A DNA stretch of 64,000 nt from NCBI GenBank assembly GCA_025991245.1, contig BQMJ01000072.1:93495-157494 (forward strand), given 5' to 3'. Every line of letters starts with the position of its first letter. The first letter of the stretch is position 1. Source of the stretch: Galdieria partita. Its lineage: Eukaryota; Rhodophyta; Bangiophyceae; Galdieriales; Galdieriaceae. Shown here in pieces: positions 1 to 9,956 of the stretch. Under the pieces are notes generated by a model. It saw nothing but the letters and a program-made list of their open reading frames with translations. It was not told where the DNA came from and made no database searches. A program made the translations under genes and the position numbers.

Positions 1-543
1 AATATGACAACTGCTCTCTAACAGTTGAGTGCTTTTACACAGATACTCGGCAAAATTGTCCAATTGGTCCTCGCGCAAGTTGTTTTCCGAAGACTTTCTG
101 GCCCCTGTGACGCTACCACTTTTCGTCATAAAGTAGGGAGGTGAATTAGAAAATGCTTCCATCCTATCAACTCCTCTTTTCACAGCTGCATGAAGGAACC
201 ATAACTGGCCACTGTCTTGTTCAAGTGAAAGAGAACTCACTTGATGAGCACTTGTATATAGACCAGGGATACAAGCTCTTGGTTCAAGTGTCACACCCAT
301 ATTGGGATTCTCTCCTCCACCGATATTATAACGAACAATATTCAAACCCAAGCCTTGTTCGACGTCAAAGAGAAGGTCAGCAATGGGTTCCTTTTGTGAA
401 ATAGGTCCCGTGCCAACCACATTCGCAAACCAAGCCAGTGATGTTCCCCAGCCTTCAAAAGTACTTACAACTGTTGCTCGTGTGGAAATTTCCAAGTCTT
501 TCGAAGGTTCACCCAATAGCTTAGATACAAGTTCTATCACCAT
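1..543 (-). CDS. Glycoside hydrolase family 30 (endo-beta-1,6-galactanase-like), N-terminal part, cut by window edge
   Basis: The minus strand is open from an ATG at 543 to the window edge (181 codons) and has an in-frame stop just upstream of the ATG. The translation shows FEGWGTSLAWFANVVG near residue 30, then GLGLNIVRYNIGGGENP, then RGVDRMEAFSNSPPYFMT. These are hallmark N-terminal segments of GH30 enzymes of the endo-beta-1,6-galactanase type, which act on galactan side chains of wall glycans. The catalytic glutamates lie further on, beyond the window. No signal peptide is evident at the chosen ATG, so an upstream exon or a cytosolic form is possible. No intron is seen in this part. The family call is firm; the substrate is inferred. 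Confidence 0.8.
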   Translation of the reverse strand, partial: MVIELVSKLLGEPSKDLEISTRATVVSTFEGWGTSLAWFANVVGTGPISQKEPIADLLFDVEQGLGLNIVRYNIGGGENPNMGVTLEPRACIPGLYTSAHQVSSLSLEQDSGQLWFLHAAVKRGVDRMEAFSNSPPYFMTKSGSVTGARKSSENNLREDQLDNFAEYLCKSTQLLESSCHI

Positions 544-615
544 CAACAACGTTCAGAGAAGAAACCCATTCCATCAAAACATTTGAACCATTTCTTGTTT
601 CTACGTGGCGTCCAT

Positions 616-1922
616 ATGAAAACGCCAGAGATACCGAAAGGACGTAATGCTGTAGTTGTAAGCGCTGTAAGAACTCCTATAGGTGCAATGGGAGGTGCAA
701 TTTCCAACGTGCCTGCTACTCAACTAGGAGCTATAGCTATAAAAGGTAACGGAACGGAGGAGCCTCCGTATCAAGTCTAAAAGAGGGTTTGTAGGAGCTT
801 TAGAAGCAGCAAACATTCAAGCTTCCTTGGTGGAACACTGTTACATGGGAAATGTTTGTCAAGCTGGTTTAGGCCAAGCACCGGCACGCCAAGCAGCGTT
901 GCAAGCAGGGCTATCTCCCTCTTGTTGTTGTATGACGTTGAACAAAGTGTGTGCTTCAGGCTCTCGTGCTATTGCGCTGGCAGCACAAGACATATGGTTG
1001 GGAGTTGCAGATGTTGTTGTGGCTGGTGGATTTGAAAATATGTCGATGATTCCGTATTACTTACCAAAAGGTATTTCCTTTCACAAGTTTTCGCTAGTCA
1101 TTTCACTCTTGACTCTGTCTAGCGCGTTTTGGGTATCGTATGGGAAACGGAGAGCTTGTAGATGGTATGATTAAGGATGGCTTATGGGATCCTTATGGTG
1201 ATAAACATATGGGTAATTTTGCTGAATTGTGTGCAAAGACCTACAACTTTACCCGCCAAGACCAAGACGATTTTGCCATTACCAGTTACAAGCGAGCTCA
1301 TGAAGCCCATGAGAGTGGTTTAGTGAAGGATGAGATAGTAGGAGTTCCTATTGAAGACAAGAAGAAGGGAACGCAGTTTGTTTTGGATGACGAAGAATAT
1401 ACAAAAGTTCAGTATGATAAAGTTCCTAGTTTGCGTCCAGTCTTCCAAAGCGATGGTACAGTAACCGCTGCCAATGCTTCGTCTATTAGTGATGGAGCTG
1501 CAGCTGTTGTGGTTATGTCAGAAGAAAAGGCGAAAGAACTGGGATTGAAGATAATTGCAAGAATTTTAGGTTTTGGTGATGCTGAACGTCCACCAGAAGA
1601 GTTTACTGTTGCACCGTCTCTGGCGATTCCCAAAGCATTGAAACACGCTGGTGGTATACGTATAGAGGACGTTGACTTGTTTGAGATTAATGAGGCTTTT
1701 TCTGTTGTAGCACTAGCGAATATGAAGATATTAGGTTTGGATCCAGCCAAAGTCAATGTGTTTGGAGGTGCAGTAGCTTTAGGTCACCCACTTGGATGCA
1801 GTGGTGCTCGAATAGTTGTAACTTTATTCAATGCACTCAAGCACCGAAAAGGAAAGATCGGAGTTTCGGCTATTTGTAATGGCGGTGGTGGTGCTTCTGC
1901 TTTGGTTTTCCAAATAGAATAA
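616..1922 (+). CDS. Acetyl-CoA acetyltransferase (thiolase II)
   Basis: Three exons are inferred: 616-745, 795-1070 and 1123-1922, with introns of 49 and 52 bp. They join in frame to 401 residues, the usual length for the family. The enzyme condenses two acetyl-CoA to acetoacetyl-CoA, the first step of the mevalonate route. Visible motifs are VVSAVRTPIGAMGG at the N-terminus, the active-site cysteine in NKVCASGSRA, GHPLGCSGARI with the catalytic His and second Cys, and the C-terminal GGGGASALV. The second junction restores the conserved RMGNGELVDGM stretch. No long targeting extension precedes the thiolase fold, so a cytosolic enzyme is likely. LSM4 starts 41 bp downstream on the same strand. 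Confidence 0.93.
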
Positions 1923-1963
1923 AAAATTGGTTTTCGAAGACTCGTTGGGAAGAGTACATTCTT

Positions 1964-2484
1964 ATGGTGGTACGTTTGAAATAGAGTTGCTTTGTACTAT
2001 ATAAACTGTTGAAAAGTTACCCTTGTCGTTGTTAAAAGCGGCACAAGGTCAACCAGTGGTTGGTTCTGTTCTAGAGTTTTCGTTTCATCTTACTTTCTCA
2101 AGTTGGTTGAACTGAAGAGTGGTGACACTTACAATGGTCACTTGGTGAATATTGACTCGTGGATGAACTTAAACTTGAGAGACGTAGTATGGACTTCACG
2201 TGAAGGTGACCGCTTTTGGAAGATTGCCGAAATTTATGTTCGAGGAAATACTGTCAAGTAGGTGTGTTTCGTCAACAACTTTATCTCTTCTTGACTAGGA
2301 AAAAAGATATTTAAGAGTTCCGGAAGAAATTGTAGATACCTTGGCTGATCAACAAGGTCATACTACTGATAAATCCACCTCGTTTCCCAAAAACAGGAGA
2401 ACGGGTGCAAGAGGTAAACAGTTTCTTCTAAAGAAGAGTCGCTAAACTCTTCTATCTATAGGAAAAAGACGGTGGGGGTCATAA
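1964..2484 (+). CDS. LSM4: U6 snRNA-associated Sm-like protein LSm4
   Basis: No single open frame covers this gene. It assembles from five exons (1964-1969, 2017-2058, 2103-2257, 2307-2413, 2462-2484) separated by introns of 44-49 bp, giving 110 residues. The product reads [19 protein letters not shown], then [21 protein letters not shown], then [30 protein letters not shown], a near-consensus LSm4 with both Sm motifs. LSm4 belongs to the LSm1-7 mRNA-decay ring and the LSm2-8 ring that binds U6 snRNA. The C-terminus (about GARGKRRWGS) is short compared with the longer RG-rich tail of animal LSm4. The first exon carries only two codons (Met-Val); splicing directly after ATG is an alternative. 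Confidence 0.9.
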
Positions 2485-2550
2485 CTCGTTCGTTGACCAG
2501 TCAAGCCTTTCTTTTATGAAAATAAATAAATGATAGGTACAACATTCCTT

Positions 2551-3384
2551 TCACTTGAGTGGTTGTAAACCGAGTTCTTTACGAAGTCGATTCCACTCCG
2601 CTAATGACTTATCTCCTTCCATAATCTCTTCCGATTTGTGTTGTATTTCTTCCTCCATAAGTTTACGACCCTTGGTGCGGTTACTCGCTTGAACCAGCAA
2701 GTCTCGAAAACGTAGAGATTGGTAAACTTTCGACTCTGGTTGCCGATCACTTTCACGTTGTTTTACTTCAGAATATAACTTTTTCTTCTCAGTGAAAGGG
2801 CCTGTTTCTTGTAGTTCTTCTTCCAATTCTTGTTCCAGTTTACTCTTCCTGGGCCCAAGCAGTCTATCTTCCATAAGGACATTTCGATTGGGTAATCGAG
2901 GCAACTTTATATCACATACGTCTTCTTTTAAAAGCAACTCATCAACCCATTCGTCCACGTGAATGAGGTCGTAATTATTCTCTCTCCTTATTCGAAGTTT
3001 TCTAAAGTCTTCATAGAGTGGTTCCAACCAACGGTATACATCCACTCCGTTTCCCACAAGTCTCCAATAGAAAGCAGCCAAAGCTGTCAAATATTTGAAT
3101 TTCTTTTGTTGCAAGTACTGATAAATAATTTCTTTGTCAGGGCTTAGTTGTAAAAGTTTCAAAATGAGACAAATGAAGGGCGTGGGTTTCTTCAGTGGGC
3201 CATACAGACCACCCACATAAGTCAGTTCTACAGCCTTATCTACCACTGTTTCTGCAGTCAAACCAAAACATTCTGCCTTCCAATACGCACATTGGTATAT
3301 TTTTTCTCTTGTTATTTTATCTATCAAGAACTGTGGGTCGAAACCGTGTGAGTGAATAGCCAAAGGATCCGTACGATTTGCCAT
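2551..3384 (-). CDS. PRP38: Pre-mRNA-splicing factor PRP38
   Basis: This is a single-exon 277-residue protein. The N-terminal 170 residues form a complete PRP38 domain: ANRTDPLAIHSHGFDPQFLIDKI, TYVGGLYGPLKKPTPFICLILKLLQL, FKYLTALAAFYWRL and VHVDEWVDELL-type segments are all readable. PRP38 joins the B complex of the spliceosome before activation. The C-terminal 100 residues are charged and probably helical. The gene converges with LSM4 (66 bp between stop codons) and diverges from RPL3 (137 bp between start codons), so a shared promoter with the ribosomal protein gene is likely. Confidence 0.95.
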   Translation of the reverse strand: MANRTDPLAIHSHGFDPQFLIDKITREKIYQCAYWKAECFGLTAETVVDKAVELTYVGGLYGPLKKPTPFICLILKLLQLSPDKEIIYQYLQQKKFKYLTALAAFYWRLVGNGVDVYRWLEPLYEDFRKLRIRRENNYDLIHVDEWVDELLLKEDVCDIKLPRLPNRNVLMEDRLLGPRKSKLEQELEEELQETGPFTEKKKLYSEVKQRESDRQPESKVYQSLRFRDLLVQASNRTKGRKLMEEEIQHKSEEIMEGDKSLAEWNRLRKELGLQPLK

Positions 3385-3521
3385 CCACTTGGCGTCAATT
3401 CTTCTCTCGGTGCTTATTGCGGCATTCGTCGTCGTCGATTGAAAAGAGTGCGTAGTGTTCTATTATCGAGGTAAGAGCACAAGGAAAGTTGAGAGTATAG
3501 TATTCTAATACAAGGTAGTTG

Positions 3522-4744
3522 ATGTCGCATAGAAAGTTTGAGAGACCGAGACACGGATCTTTGGGATTCCTTCCCAAGAAGAGAGCGAAGAGACAACGTG
3601 GACGGATAAAGGCATTTCCAAAAGATGACTCGTCGAAGCCTTGCCATTTGACCGCGTTTCTGAGTTATAAAGCTGGGATGACTCACGTTGTTCGCGATGT
3701 AGATAAGCCTGGAAGCAAACTTCACAAGAAGGAAGTAGTTGAGGCCGTGACTATTCTTGAAGCACCTCCTATGGTCGTCGTCGGTATCGTTGGATATATT
3801 GAAACTCCAAGAGGACTTCGATCCTTGAAGACAGTATGGGCAGAACACTTGAGCGATGAGTGCAAACGTCGTTTCTATAAGAATTGGTATAAGAGCAAAA
3901 AGAAGGCTTTCACTAAATACGCAAAGATCAAATATCAGCAAGGTGGAGAGGGTATCAAGAGAGATTTGGAAAAGATGAAAAAGTACTGCTCTGTTATTCG
4001 TGTACTCGTCCATACTCAAATGAGAAAATTGAATATCGGACAAAAGAAAGCACATATTGCAGAAATTCAAGTGAATGGTGAGTAGAAAGAGACATCTTCG
4101 ACAAGGGAAAGTTTTTGATAGTTTATATTCTAGGTGGAACGGTGGCAGAAAAAGTGGACTTTGCCACAGGATTGTTTGAAAAGACTGTCTCCGTGGACCA
4201 AGTCTTTGCCAAAGACGAAATGATTGATGCTATTGGAGTTACAAAGGGCAAAGGTTTCGAAGAAGTTATTCATCGTTGGGGAGTTACGAGACTTCCTAGA
4301 AAGACGCATCGTGGTTTGCGCAAAGTTGCATGTATTGGTGCTTGGCATCCTGCACGAATTCAGTTTTCAGTTCCTCGAGCTGGTCAAAATGGATATCATC
4401 ATCGAACTCAGATGAACCTTAAAATATATCGCATAGCAAAGGGAAACAACACGAAAAGTGGTAGTACTGAGTTTGATTTGACTGAAAAGACGATTACTCC
4501 AATAGGAGGATTCCCTCATTATGGGATAGTCAACGAAGACTTTCTGATGGTTAGAGGCTCAGTTTTAGGACCGAGAAAGCGTGTTATTACTTTGCGCAAG
4601 TCTTTGTATACACATACTACTCGATATGCTCAAGAGGAAATTAATCTCAAGTTTATCGATACTGCAAGCAAGTTTGGACATGGACGTTTCCAAACTCATC
4701 AAGAGAAGCAGCGCTTTTTAGGTAGTTTGAAACCTCGTGTATGA
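3522..4744 (+). CDS. RPL3: 60S ribosomal protein L3
   Basis: Two exons (3522-4077 and 4134-4744) with a 56-bp GTGAGT...TAG intron encode 388 residues, typical for eukaryotic uL3. The protein starts [21 protein letters not shown] and contains [21 protein letters not shown], the W-finger region [23 protein letters not shown], and [14 protein letters not shown] with the conserved His that is methylated in other eukaryotes. It builds the peptidyl-transferase side of the large subunit. ATG 3522 is chosen because it gives the canonical N-terminus; no upstream in-frame ATG exists. The downstream 217 bp to the next stop codon hold no further gene. Confidence 0.96.
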
Positions 4745-4961
4745 CGTAAAGAAGAAAGATTGTTCAATTTTGACAAGTTTCACAAGTGTTTCTATTGATT
4801 TACTAGTAACAGTAGCCGATTCAGCTACTGTTCAGAAGGAACACAGCAAAACAAACAAACAGAAACAAACACAAGGAGCCGACTGCTGAAGCATGTTTCC
4901 TGACTCCTTGTTAGAACAAACATACTACACAACACAACCCTGCAAACAACTCGTTCTCTTA

Positions 4962-5312
4962 TTATGCGTGTTCATGTTCAATTACTTTATCCAAATACTT
5001 CTGCAGAAAGAGGTTTCCTACTAGAGAAGCATATTCTCTAGCGACTTCCAAAGATAAAAACATTTTCTTCTCCGTAGAAGTCATATAATAGAAATAATCT
5101 TTGTTCTCCTCGTAATAGTTTCTAAAGAATTTCGGGTCATGCAGCTTTGACTTTTCCTTGAGACTTTCTTTCAACATGAGTGCTCTGAGGTCGTCTGCGT
5201 CCACCATAGTAACCAAGCTGCCTTCGACGTCCAGACGAATACCGCTCAACCGAAGTGCATAGCCGTCTGCTGATAATTTTATCCCTTTATTCTGTTCCTT
5301 TTGACTGGGCAT
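4962..5312 (-). CDS. Unrecognised small protein (116 residues from ATG)
   Basis: From ATG 5312 the minus frame reads MPSQKEQNKGIKLSADGYAL, then LSGIRLDVEGSLVTMVDADDLRAL, and ends KVIEHEHA. It is mixed hydrophilic with a helical, aromatic-rich C-terminal half. I do not recognise the family. The frame stays open upstream of this ATG to about 5,500 without another ATG, and that extension (WKLKWACSSCAQPSHCKLSG) looks coding. An upstream exon is therefore likely, perhaps shared with the neighbouring ORF at 5458-5892, but I could not find a junction that links the two frames cleanly. Confidence 0.4.
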   Translation of the reverse strand: MPSQKEQNKGIKLSADGYALRLSGIRLDVEGSLVTMVDADDLRALMLKESLKEKSKLHDPKFFRNYYEENKDYFYYMTSTEKKMFLSLEVAREYASLVGNLFLQKYLDKVIEHEHA

Positions 5313-5457
5313 GCTGTAACAACCAGTGCGGATACCTGACAATTTACAATGGGATGGCTGTGCACATGACGAACAAGCCCATTTGAGCTTCCAGTAAGTT
5401 CGGATCGATGCATCTTTGTGGTCGGCTTCTGGAGAAAATTCTTCCCAAGGACGGCGA

Positions 5458-5892
5458 TCATGAAGGTGCGTTAGGAAGTTCAGTCTTGAAACGCAATCGT
5501 TTATTATTAGTGTTCATCATTTTCTCTACAACTGTGTAGAACGCTTCTGATAGAGAAAATGTGAATGTGTCCATATATTCAAGATACTTCCCTACCTTAT
5601 TGCGTTCCATACAAAGCCTCAGCTCCTGTTCAAGACTAGAGCAGTCGTCTTGACCACTTGTCATACATTGCCAAAGAGGAAGACAGTCACACTCTTTCGA
5701 AGGTTCTTCTTCTCGAAGCACTTGCTTGCTTGTTTGAGTAACGGGCGCACTTGTTGAGAATGAAAAGATTTTCCCAATCTTCCTATTTTCTTCTGGTAGT
5801 TTGCTATGTTGCAAATGGTAGAGGGCAACAACTGCACCCAAAGATATGATTCCTGAAGGATAAACCAAGAGTTTATGTAAAGACGGAGCCAT
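5458..5892 (-). CDS. Membrane-anchored CHCH-like small protein, function unknown
   Basis: The ORF encodes 144 residues from ATG 5892. Residues 8-28 (LVYPSGIISLGAVVALYHLQ) form a probable membrane segment. A cysteine cluster follows: CDCLPLWQCMTSGQDDC, then a perfect CX9C (C-SSLEQELRL-C). CX9C motifs are typical of intermembrane-space proteins oxidised by Mia40, and the N-terminal hydrophobic helix fits an inner-membrane anchor. A second regular CX9C is missing, so membership of the CHCH family is only suggested. A possible in-frame 45-bp intron (GTAGAG...CAAG, with ACTAAT as branch site) lies near the 3' end and would remove 15 residues without changing the stop. Confidence 0.45.
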   Translation of the reverse strand: MAPSLHKLLVYPSGIISLGAVVALYHLQHSKLPEENRKIGKIFSFSTSAPVTQTSKQVLREEEPSKECDCLPLWQCMTSGQDDCSSLEQELRLCMERNKVGKYLEYMDTFTFSLSEAFYTVVEKMMNTNNKRLRFKTELPNAPS

Positions 5893-6745
5893 ACAGTCGG
5901 CTGCCTTTCAAAAGAGAGAAACCACAACAATTACCCAATCAACTCTTGGGAATGTTTGTTCTGAATATTTGAACAAGTGTTGTTATCATTCGTTGTAGCA
6001 ACTGGATGACAATGTTTCAACTGTCAATATCAAAACATTGGAAAAAGGATAGTTTGAAAACATATACCTATAAGTGGTGTGTAATTTGGAGAAAATATAA
6101 TTGTTTTGGTTTGTTCCTATTTTGTGCTTTCATCCGTTTGAATATATTCTCTAAAGCTTATGGTTATCCTTCACAATATCCAATACAGGAATAACAAAAT
6201 AAAAAAGACAATGATAACCACTGTGAGAAAGTATAAAGAAACATCAAAATAGAATGCTCTCCAATTACCAAAACTGATAAGATTTCTACCAATTATCTCT
6301 CAGCAAAAAAGAAATGTATAAAGAATAAACGAAATCCAGCTATGAACAATACAAACTTGATGTATTCGAAGCGATCAACTTCCTAGACATGGACTTGGAG
6401 CATTTCAACTGCTCAAAAATCCGAATTTTCCACAACGACTTCTCTTTATGTAAAATTCCAGTTGATGTTGTGAACTTTTGCATCTCTCTCGAACAAATGG
6501 AAAATATATGGCATTATCTACTAGGTTAGACGACTGCATGTGTTATAACAGAATGTTCCTTGCAAGAGAATTTTGGCTATCTGCAAACTTTTTTAGATTT
6601 TAATAAACAAAAGAAAGAACCTTTGGAAGATAGCTGAATTTTGAATTTTTGTTCCTGTGCATTTCTTTCTAATCGACCGTTTGGATAAAATTCTTCATGA
6701 CCAAATGGTATTGTCCACTATGAATCGGCTGTAGTTGAATGAGCT
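5893..6745. other. Intergenic stretch without a credible gene
   Basis: About 850 bp of A/T-rich sequence separates the divergent CHCH-like gene and the SufE-MnmA gene. A 62-codon ORF at 6006-6194 has no recognisable feature and is low complexity. I see no tRNA, hairpin or repeat that I can support. The interval is long for this genome and presumably carries the promoters of both flanking genes. Confidence 0.5.
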
Positions 6746-8868
6746 ATGTTCGTAAACTCAAGTTTGTTTCGTGTGCAGAGTTTTTTTCGAGGAAGAAATA
6801 TTGTGCAACGCTGTAACTATACTATTACAGACCACCTAAGAAAGAAACACGTTGATAAGCTACCGTCTACAGACTTGAGAAAATGCAACTTTTGTCGAAG
6901 CAGACTAGTGTCAAAAAGTTCTTCCCAACTTCGCATAATGGTCGCTTCTTTACCCAAAAAGTTGGACAATCTTTGTCGAGAACTTTATCAAAGTCCTGAT
7001 AAGAGTTCAAAGCTTTGGAAGTTAATAGAGTGGGGAAATCGTATAACTGAAACTCTACCAATGGAAGAAAGAGTTCCGAAATACCAAGTGGCAGGCTGTA
7101 TTTCAGTTGTTTACATCAAAGTCACTTTGGTAGACAAGAAAGTGTTCCTTAAAGGCTTCGCAGACTCCAAAGTTGTAAAAGGTTTATTATTTTTGTTAGT
7201 CTTTGGTCTGCAAGAAGCAACTGTCGAACAGGTAAATATACTCTCTTCAGAATCCATCGTGGAAAGGGCTGGTTTAGAAACTATTCTGTCTTCTTCACGC
7301 ATGGGAGGAATCAAGAGTATGCTTCGATCTATTCAACAACAGTGCAATATGTTACAGAAACCAGAAAAAGTTATGCCTTGTTTTGATTTTCGTTGTTACC
7401 CTGTTGATTCAGAGAAAGTAAGTGTTCAGAGAAATAGAAAGATGTAAGACCGATTCAAGCATTAGGATATGGTCGCAGTATTGTTATCTGGAGGAGTAGA
7501 CTCCTCAATAGCTCTGAGTAGATTGCTGGAAGAAGGATACCGCGTGAAGCCTTTTTATCTTCGCATTTGGTTAGAAGATGAATTGTCGCACTTAGGAAAG
7601 TGTCCTTGGGAAGAAGATTTATTTTATGCCAATTCTGTTTGTGAACACTTTGGCTTGAAATTGGAACAAGTGACGTTGCAGAAGGAATACTGGGAACAGG
7701 TATGAATAGAGAATGTTTACGTTTTGGTTTTCAAAGGTTTGCAAAGGTTGTAGAATATACTATCTCAGAAGCTCGTGCTGGTCGTACACCTAACCCAGAT
7801 GTTATGTGTAATAGTCGGATAAAATATGGAGTTTTTTTGGATTCGATAGGGAAGACTTTTGAAAAGATTGCGTCAGGTGACTCCGATTATTATTTATGAA
7901 CCAAACATGAGCACTGAATAAGATGAAAAGGACACTATGCTCGTATTCGCAAGGACCCATCAACTGGTCTATTTCAACTTATGGTTTCTGCAGACTTGCA
8001 TAAAGATCAAACATACTTTCTCGCGCATCTTGTTCAGAGACAACTTTCAAAGGTTGTATTTCCAATCGGTCATTGGACCAAAGAACAAGTAAGAGCAAAA
8101 GCAAATGAGCTGAATTTGGCAACCCAATCTCGGAAGGACTCTCAAGGAATTTGCTTCCTGGGACAAATCAAGGTATTTATGGTCTCTAAAAAACGTGAAG
8201 ATTAACTGAAGAAAACTAAACAAGTTCAATGAATTCCTTCGCTATCATTTGGGTTCGCGACCTGGAAAACTTGTAGAATCAGAAACGGTATTATTAGCTA
8301 TTCATCCTTTGATAATCATTCGAGAAATTGGGCTCAATGGAATATTTCAGGGACAAGTTGTAGGCGAACATTGCGGTTATTGGTTTTATACTCCAGGACA
8401 GAGGAAGGGCTTGCATTTACCAAACGGTCCCTGGTATGTCGTCACAAAAGATGTTGAATCGAACACTGTTTTTGTCAGCCGTAACTATGAATCACCGGAT
8501 AAGCAAAGAAATTGCTTCATGGTTGAGAATGTTCATTGGCACATTCCACTGACACAATGTATGAACGAAACGCTAGCTGTACAGGTATGGTTTCGACTAT
8601 TGAATAACTAAAAGATATCAACTGTGGCCAGGTGAAGCTGAGACACGGAAGTTTCTTTCATCAAGGCTTCATAATGGCCTTAGACGATGGAACTAGAGCA
8701 AAGGTGTGGTTGAATTCTAGAGACAGTGGAATCGCACCGGGTCAATTTGCCGTATTTTATAGAGATGAAACTTACTGCATTGGAGCTGGTATTATTTCCA
8801 AAGAACTGAGTATATCCTTGTTGCCATTTAAATCCTCTTCTTCCGAAGCAACATCTCTTTGCCGATAA
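6746..8868 (+). CDS. SufE-MnmA fusion: sulfur-acceptor domain joined to tRNA 2-thiouridylase
   Basis: Seven exons are inferred: 6746-7417, 7466-7699, 7747-7876, 7931-8172, 8225-8287, 8351-8584 and 8632-8868. Introns are 47-63 bp and the model gives 603 residues. Residues 1-65 are basic and Ser/Arg-rich, like an organelle transit peptide. Residues about 70-215 are a SufE domain (KLIEWGNRI, EERVPKYQVAGC with the persulfide-accepting Cys, DSKVVKGLLFLL). From residue 225 comes MnmA: PP-loop LSGGVDSSIAL, GRTPNPDVMCNSRIKYG with the catalytic Cys, ASGHYARIR, KDSQGICFLG with the second Cys, and GEHCGYWFYTPGQRKGLHLP. MnmA thiolates U34 of Lys, Glu and Gln tRNAs. The joining intron (7418-7465, GTAAGT...TAG, 48 bp) keeps frame. 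A plastid site is inferred. Confidence 0.85.
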
Positions 8869-8874
8869 GAAACT

Positions 8875-9672
8875 TCAGCTTGGAAGATATGTATGAAAAG
8901 AGGCACAGTCTGTGTAGACTTTGGCAAATTTTTGGCCATCTTCAGTGAGAGGTTCTCCAAAGCACAGCTGACTTCTCGAATAGAGAAAGCCAGTAATAAA
9001 AGTCATACGAATAGTTTCGAGTAGTTTGGTTGCAACTTGTCTCCTTCGGAAGGGCCGTGCTACCCAAATACGACGAACACCGCATCCCATATTACCAGAT
9101 TGGTTGAATTCTAAACAAACAGGTTCAACTAGCACTATGCCTACTGCGTTGCAAGACTGTTTGGAAATATATACATATATTTGAATCTTGTTATTCTGTA
9201 GATAAGTACTATCTTTTCCAAGTTCCTCCTCCGAAAGTAGGAGCAATAAATTGACTTGTTTGCCAAAACTGCTCGTGTTTATGCAATCATTCAAATATTC
9301 CCGCCAAACCATGCCATCCTCATACTCTTTGATATATGAAACGGAGCTGTCTTTGACTGGCCATTGAACCTTATGATAGTACCGTTCTTCGTGCACCTTT
9401 TTGTGGAGTCTCTCATCTACTTCATCTCCTTTTGTATAAAAGAAACCACATTGGCGGCATTGTGTTGCTTTGCTACCACCCTTCTGGCCCAAGTCCAAAT
9501 ACAACTGGTTGTGTGAAGAACACCTTTGTTTTTTAGCTTTCTTGATAGGAGGCATAATTTTACAAGGTTTTTGTTTCCACCACTTCTCAACCTGCGTACA
9601 AGGTACTTCATCGTCAAAGTTGATGGCCAAGGGTGTCTTGTTCCGTTTACCAAATGTTCGACTATTCATCAT
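8875..9672 (-). CDS. ECO1: Cohesin acetyltransferase (ECO1/ESCO)
   Basis: A single-exon protein of 265 residues. The middle carries the characteristic ESCO zinc finger: QLYLDLGQK followed by QCRQCGFFYTKGDEVDERLHKKVH, a C2H2 pattern. The C-terminal 75 residues match the acetyltransferase core: GVRRIWVARPFRRRQVATKLL (acetyl-CoA binding, with RRRQVA where families show RRxGIA) and LCFGEPLTEDGQKFAKVY (usual FSxPTxxGxxFAxxY). The enzyme acetylates Smc3 in S phase to establish sister-chromatid cohesion. The Gly of the RxxGxA motif is Gln here, a mild departure. The gene is tail-to-tail with SufE-MnmA, with six bases between stop codons. Confidence 0.9.
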   Translation of the reverse strand: MMNSRTFGKRNKTPLAINFDDEVPCTQVEKWWKQKPCKIMPPIKKAKKQRCSSHNQLYLDLGQKGGSKATQCRQCGFFYTKGDEVDERLHKKVHEERYYHKVQWPVKDSSVSYIKEYEDGMVWREYLNDCINTSSFGKQVNLLLLLSEEELGKDSTYLQNNKIQIYVYISKQSCNAVGIVLVEPVCLEFNQSGNMGCGVRRIWVARPFRRRQVATKLLETIRMTFITGFLYSRSQLCFGEPLTEDGQKFAKVYTDCASFHTYLPS

Positions 9673-9956
9673 CCCAAGTATTCATATCGATCCATTTTCA
9701 AATTTTGTATCGGAACAATTGTAAAACTGAGCGTCTTGTTACTAACAAATCATACTTCGGTAAATTGTAATCTGGACATCGGTTTATTGCTCTGTAGTAC
9801 CTTTCCAAAAATTTTGTGAAAGAATATTTTCTTGAACATCCTTCAATTCTATCTCTACTGAATGTTGTTGAACCCAAAAGTTACAAATATCTTCAAGTTG
9901 CTCAATTTTTGAAAAAGTAGGAGTTGATTGGATTTCTTTTTGAAGATTGTCCATCG

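Noticed and set aside
3414-4070. 218-codon minus-strand ORF
   Set aside because: Antisense of the first RPL3 exon with no recognisable features.
7469-7705. Stand-alone MnmA start at ATG 7469
   Set aside because: The frame is continuous with the SufE exon across a canonical 48-bp intron, and GAT before the ATG is part of the spliced exon. It is kept as an alternative in the finding.
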